A DNA stretch of 64,000 nt from Mactromeris polynyma (taxonomy: Eukaryota; Mollusca; Bivalvia; Venerida; Mactridae): positions 24,928,619-24,992,618 of the forward strand of contig JASFXZ010000001.1 of assembly GCA_032209605.1 (NCBI GenBank), read 5' to 3'. The position numbers and the translations under genes were made by a program. This document shows, piece by piece, positions 59,600 to 64,000 of this stretch; position 1 is the stretch's first letter, and the number at the start of each line of letters is the position of its first letter. The notes below the pieces were generated by a model. That model saw nothing but the letters and a program-made list of their open reading frames with translations, ran no database searches and had not been told where the DNA came from.

Positions 59600-62500
59600 G
59601 GTGTTTGTATAGAAATGCTGATGTTGGGATACGATTGTGGGCGTTGGAATACACATTCATGATGGGCACCGGTATACACATGATGAGCGTTGGAATACAC
59701 ATGCTGGCGTTGAGATACACATGCTGGTTTTGGGATACACGTGCTGGCGTTGGGATACATCTGGTATTTTGGGATACACATGCTGGCGTTGGGATACCCA
59801 TGCTGGCGTTGGAATTCACTTGCTGGAGTTGGGATACACATGCTGGCGTTGGGATACCCATGATATTGTCGGGATACACATGCTGGCGTCGGGATACACA
59901 TGCTGGCGTTGGGATACAGATGCTGGTGCTGGGGTACCCATATTTAATAGTATTGGGATACACATGCTGGTGTTGGGATACACATGCTGGTTTTGGAATA
60001 CACGTGCTGGTGTTGGAATTCACTTGCTGGAGTTGGGATACACATGCTAGCGTTGGGATACCCATGATATTGTCGGAATACACATGCTGGCGTCGGGATA
60101 CACATGCTGGCGTTGGGATACAGATGCTGGTGCTGGGGTACCCATATTTAATAGTATTGGGATACACATGCTGGTGTTGGGATACACATGCTGGCGTTGG
60201 GATAAATCTGATATTTTTGGGATTTACATGCTGGCTTTGGTATACCCATGCTGGCGTTGATATTCATATGCTGGCGTTGGGGTACACATGCTGGTGTTGG
60301 GATACACATGCTGGTTTAGGTATACACATGCTGGTGTTGGGATACAGATGCTGGTGCTGGGGTACCCATGCTGGTGTTGGGATACCCATGCTAGTGTTGG
60401 GGTACACATGCTGGTGTTGGGATACACTTGCTGGTGTTGGGGGTACACATGCTGGTGTTGGGATACACATGCTGGTTTAGGTATACACATGCTGGTGTTG
60501 GGATACAGATGCTGGTGCTGGGGTACCCATGCTGGTGTTGGGATACCCATGCTAGTGTTGGGGTACACATGCTGGTGTTGGGATACACTTGCTGGTGTTG
60601 GGGGTACACATGCTGGTGTTGGGATACACATGCTGGTTTAGGTATAAACATGCTGGTGTTGGGATACAGATGCTGGTGCTGGGGTACCCATGCTGGTGTT
60701 GGGATACCCATGCTAGTGTTGGGGTACACATGCTGGTGTTGGGATACACTTGCTGGTGTTGGGGGTACACATGCTGGTGTTGGGATACACTTGCTGGTGT
60801 TGGGGGTACACATGCTGGTTTAGGTATACACATGCTGGTGTTGGGATACAGATGCTGGTGCTGGGGTACCCATGCTAGTGTCGGGATACCCATGCTGGTG
60901 TCGGGGTACCCATGCTGGTGTTGGGATACCCATGCTAGTGTTGGAGTACACATGCTGGTGTTGGGATACACTTGCTGGTGTTGGGGGTACACATGCTGGT
61001 GTTGGGATACATATGCTGGTTTAGGTATACACATGATGGTGTTGGGATACAGATGCTGGTGCTGGGGTACCCATGCTGGTGTTGGGATACCCATGCTGGT
61101 GGCGTGGTACCCATGCTGGTGTTGGGATACCCATGCTAGTGTTGGGGTACACATGCTGGTGTTGGGATACACTTGCTGGTGTTGGGGGTACACATGCTGG
61201 TGTTGGGATACATGTACTGGTTTAGGTATACACATGCTGGTGTTGGGATACAGATGCTGGTGGCGTGGTACCCATGCTGGTGTTGGGATACCCATGCTGG
61301 TGTTGGGGTTCACATGCTGGTGTTGGGATACACTTGCTGGTGTTGGGGGTACAGATGCTGGTGTTGGGATACATGTACTGGTTTAGGTATACACATGCTG
61401 GTGTTGGGATACCGATGGTGGTGCTGGGGTACCCATGCTAGTGTCGGGATACCCATGCTAGTTTCGGAATACCCATGCTAGTGTCGGGATACCCATGCTA
61501 GTGTTGGGATACCCATGCTAGTGTCGGGATACATATGCTGGTGTTGGGATACACATGCTGGTTTCGGGATACACTTGCTGGTGTCGGGATACACTTGCTG
61601 GTGTCGGGATACCCATGCCGGCGTTGGTTTACACATGCTGGTGTTGGGGTACACATGCTGGTGTTGGGATACCGATGCTGGTGTCGGGGTACCCATGCTG
61701 GTGTTGGGATACCCATGCTAGTGTTGGGGTACACATGCTGGTGTTGTGATACACTTGCTGGTGTTGGGGGTACACATGCTGGTGTTGGGATACACTTGCT
61801 GGTGTTGGGGATACACATGCTGGTGTTTGGATACACTTGCTGGTCTTGGGGGTACACATGCTGGTGTTGGGATACACTTGCTGGTGTCGAGATACCCATG
61901 CCGTAGTTGGTTTACACATGCTGGTGTTGGGGTACACATGCTGGTGTTGGGATACCCATGCTGATGTCGGGGTACACATGCTGGTGTTGGGATACACTTG
62001 CTGGTGTTGGGGGTACACATGCTGGTGTTGGGTACACATGCTGGTGTTGGGGGTACACATGCTGGTGTTGGGGGTACACATGCTGGTGTTGGGGGTACAC
62101 ATGCTGGTGTTGGGGTACACATGCTGGTGTTGAGGGTACACATGCTGGTGTTGGGGGTACACATGCTGGTGTTGGGGGTTCACATGCTGGTGTTGGGGGT
62201 ACACATGCTGGTGTTGGGGTACACATGCTGGTGTTGAGATACCCATGCTGATGTCGGGGTACATATGCTGGTGTTGGGATACACTTGCTGGTGTTGGGGG
62301 TACACATGCTGGTGTTGGGATACACATGCTGGTGTTCGGGGTACACATGCTGGTGTTGGGATACCCATGCTAGTGTTGGGATACACATGCTGGTGTTGGG
62401 ATACACATGCTGGTGTTGGGGGTACACATGCTGGTGTTGGGATACCCATGCTGGTGTCGGGGTACCCATGCTGGTGTTGGGATACCCATGCTGGTGGTGG

Positions 62501-62880
62501 GATACACTTGCTGGTGTTGGGGGTACTGATGCTGGTGTTTGGATACATATGCTGTTTAAGGTATACACATGCTGGTGTCGGGATACAGATGCTGGTGCTG
62601 GGGTACCCATATTTAATAGTATTGGGATACACATGCTTGTGTTGGGATACACATGCTGGCGTTGGGATAAATCTGATATTATTGGGATTTACATGCTGGC
62701 TTTGGTATACCCATGCTGGCGTTGATATTCATATGCTTGTTTTATGATACACATTTTGGTGTTCGGATACCCATGCTGGTGTTGGGATACACATGTTGAT
62801 TTTGAGATACACATTTTGGTTTTCGGAAACGCATGCTGGTTTTTGGATACGAGTGTGTGATTCGTTTTGGTATTGGAATA
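59600..62880. repeat. 20-bp tandem array (about 160 copies)
   Basis: The unit is GGGATACACATGCTGGTGTT (20 bp) with 21-bp variants (GGGGGTACACATGC). The left part uses GCTGGCGTT and contains a duplicated block of about 200 bp (ATGATATTGTCGG to CCCATATTTAATAGTATTGG, at 59870 and 60070, with a third partial copy near 62600). The centre has higher-order units of 161, 181 and 202 bp marked by CTGGTTTAGGTATACACATG (60311, 60472, 60633, 60814, 61016). Since 60 bp is a multiple of three and stops are rare, frames such as HAGVGIHMLVLGYTCWCWDT stay open for up to 304 codons. They are by-products. Confidence 0.95.
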
Positions 62881-63221
62881 CAACTGCTGTATCACGTATT
62901 TAGGTTATTGAACAATATTTGTACAGTTTCAAGATATGACAGCGCTTATTGACTGTTTTGTCTTGTTTTCGACCCCGTGGAGTATGTTACCAAAACATTT
63001 GGAAAGGGAAATGCACGTATAAACTTGAAATATATTATACACATGCGAAAATAATACCATCATTAGGATAAAAGATTTGACGAGATTACCACTCACATAC
63101 TCACTGTTATTTTAAGAATACTATAATAAAGTTATAGTAATAATAAAATAATTCAATGTCGACACTTCGGTCATTTATACATGGTATTTGTCGACAGTAA
63201 GTGCTTTAGAAATAAGATACT
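62881..63221. other. Spacer, no gene seen
   Basis: AT-rich sequence between two arrays, without supported features. Confidence 0.5.
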
Positions 63222-64000
63222 AAGGTAATAGTCGGTAGTTTAGATGGATTAATGTGTTAGGTCCAAGCTTTGTCTCTGTTGTAATTGTTCCACCATGTTG
63301 AGGTAATAGTCGGTAGTTCAGATGGTACTAGCATTAATAACTGTATTAGGTCCAAGCTTTGTCTCTGTAGTTGTTCCACTATGTAGAGATGAGAGTCGGT
63401 AGTTCAGATGTTACTAGCATTAATTACTGTATTAGGTCCAAACTTTGTCTCTGTAGTTGTTCCACTATGTTGAGGTAATAGTCGGTAGTTCAGATGGTAC
63501 TAGCATGGATTAATGTATTATGTCCAAGCTTTGTCTCTGTAGTTGTTCTACTATGTAGAGGTGAGAGTCGGTAGTTCAGATGGTACTAGCATGGATTAAT
63601 GTATTAGGTCCGAGCTTTGTCTCTGTTGTAGTTCCACTATGTAGAGATGAGAGTCGGTAGTTGAGATGTTACTAGCATGGATTAATGTAATAGGTCCAAG
63701 CTTTGTCTCTGTTGTAGTTGTTTCGCTATGTAGAGATGAGAGTCGGTAGTTGAGATGTTACTAGCATGGATTAATGTATTAGGTCCAAGCTTTGTCTCTG
63801 TAGTTGTTCCACTATGTAGAGATGAGAGTCGGTAGTTCAGATGTTACTAGCATTGATTAATGTATTAGGTCCAAGCTTTGCCTCTGTAGTCGTTTCACTA
63901 TGTAGAGGTAATAGTCGGTAGTTCAGATGTTACTAGCATTGATTAATGTATTAGGTCCAAGCTTTGCCTCTGTAGTCGTTTCACTATGTAGAGGTAATAG
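63222..64000. repeat. 86-bp tandem array running off the window
   Basis: The marker GTCGGTAGTT occurs at 63231, 63309, 63395, 63481, 63567, 63653, 63742, 63828 and 63914, giving a period of 86 bp (78 for the first unit, 89 for one). Each unit also has ACTAGCAT, TAATGTATTAGGTCCAAGCT and CACTATGTAGAG. The window ends exactly where the next unit would begin. Confidence 0.95.

Noticed and set aside
59566..62895. Frames with repeated HAGVGIHMLVLGYTCWCWDT and YPNTSMCIPTPACVSQHQHV
   Set aside because: By-products of the 20-bp array; every frame on both strands shows the same pattern.

Overview
This looks like nuclear DNA from a marine invertebrate, most likely a bivalve mollusc. It is AT-rich, has one intron-containing receptor gene, and carries many tandem arrays, tRNA-derived SINEs and short DNA transposons. 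The bivalve placement is inferred from repeat style and from the receptor's sequence. Nothing indicates a prokaryote, plasmid or virus.

The only confident gene is a serotonin 5-HT2-type receptor on the + strand. Coding exon 1 (32981-33254) gives the N-terminus through TM2. A 20.7-kb intron follows. Exon 2 (53990-55356) gives extracellular loop 1 through the C-terminus. The joined protein is 546 residues. It keeps the amine-binding residues of the 5-HT2 group but departs from several near-invariant class A positions: ERF replaces DRY, Tyr replaces the TM4 Trp, and Phe replaces the TM5 Tyr.

Left third (1-13 kb): a fold-back palindromic element (125-768), a reverse-strand SINE (1754-2008), a decayed pogo/Tigger-like transposon with perfect 25-bp inverted ends and a smaller element nested inside it (2581-5191), long unique AT-rich DNA, and an element built of four 161-bp repeats (11142-12156).

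Middle (13-33 kb): a + strand SINE, then a series of tandem arrays. These are a 36-bp family of about 4.7 kb, a 28-bp array, a polypyrimidine 15-bp array of 2 kb, a 21-bp array with the telomeric hexamer TTAGGG in each unit (carried inside a Harbinger-like element), and a 49-bp array. A second SINE family at 20799-21004 has a perfect 12-bp target duplication.

Receptor intron (33.3-54 kb): a (GTCG)n microsatellite inside a mobile-element remnant, 26-bp, 43-bp and 33-bp arrays, a CAGT-ended MITE, an old second copy of SINE family 2, and a small hairpin MITE near the 3' splice site.

Right end (55-64 kb): two more CAGT-ended MITEs, a 53-bp array, a 20-bp array of about 3.3 kb, and an 86-bp array running off the window. 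Most long open frames here are by-products of arrays whose unit length is a multiple of three, or of stop-poor repeats, and are not annotated as genes. I found no convincing undescribed multi-gene system.
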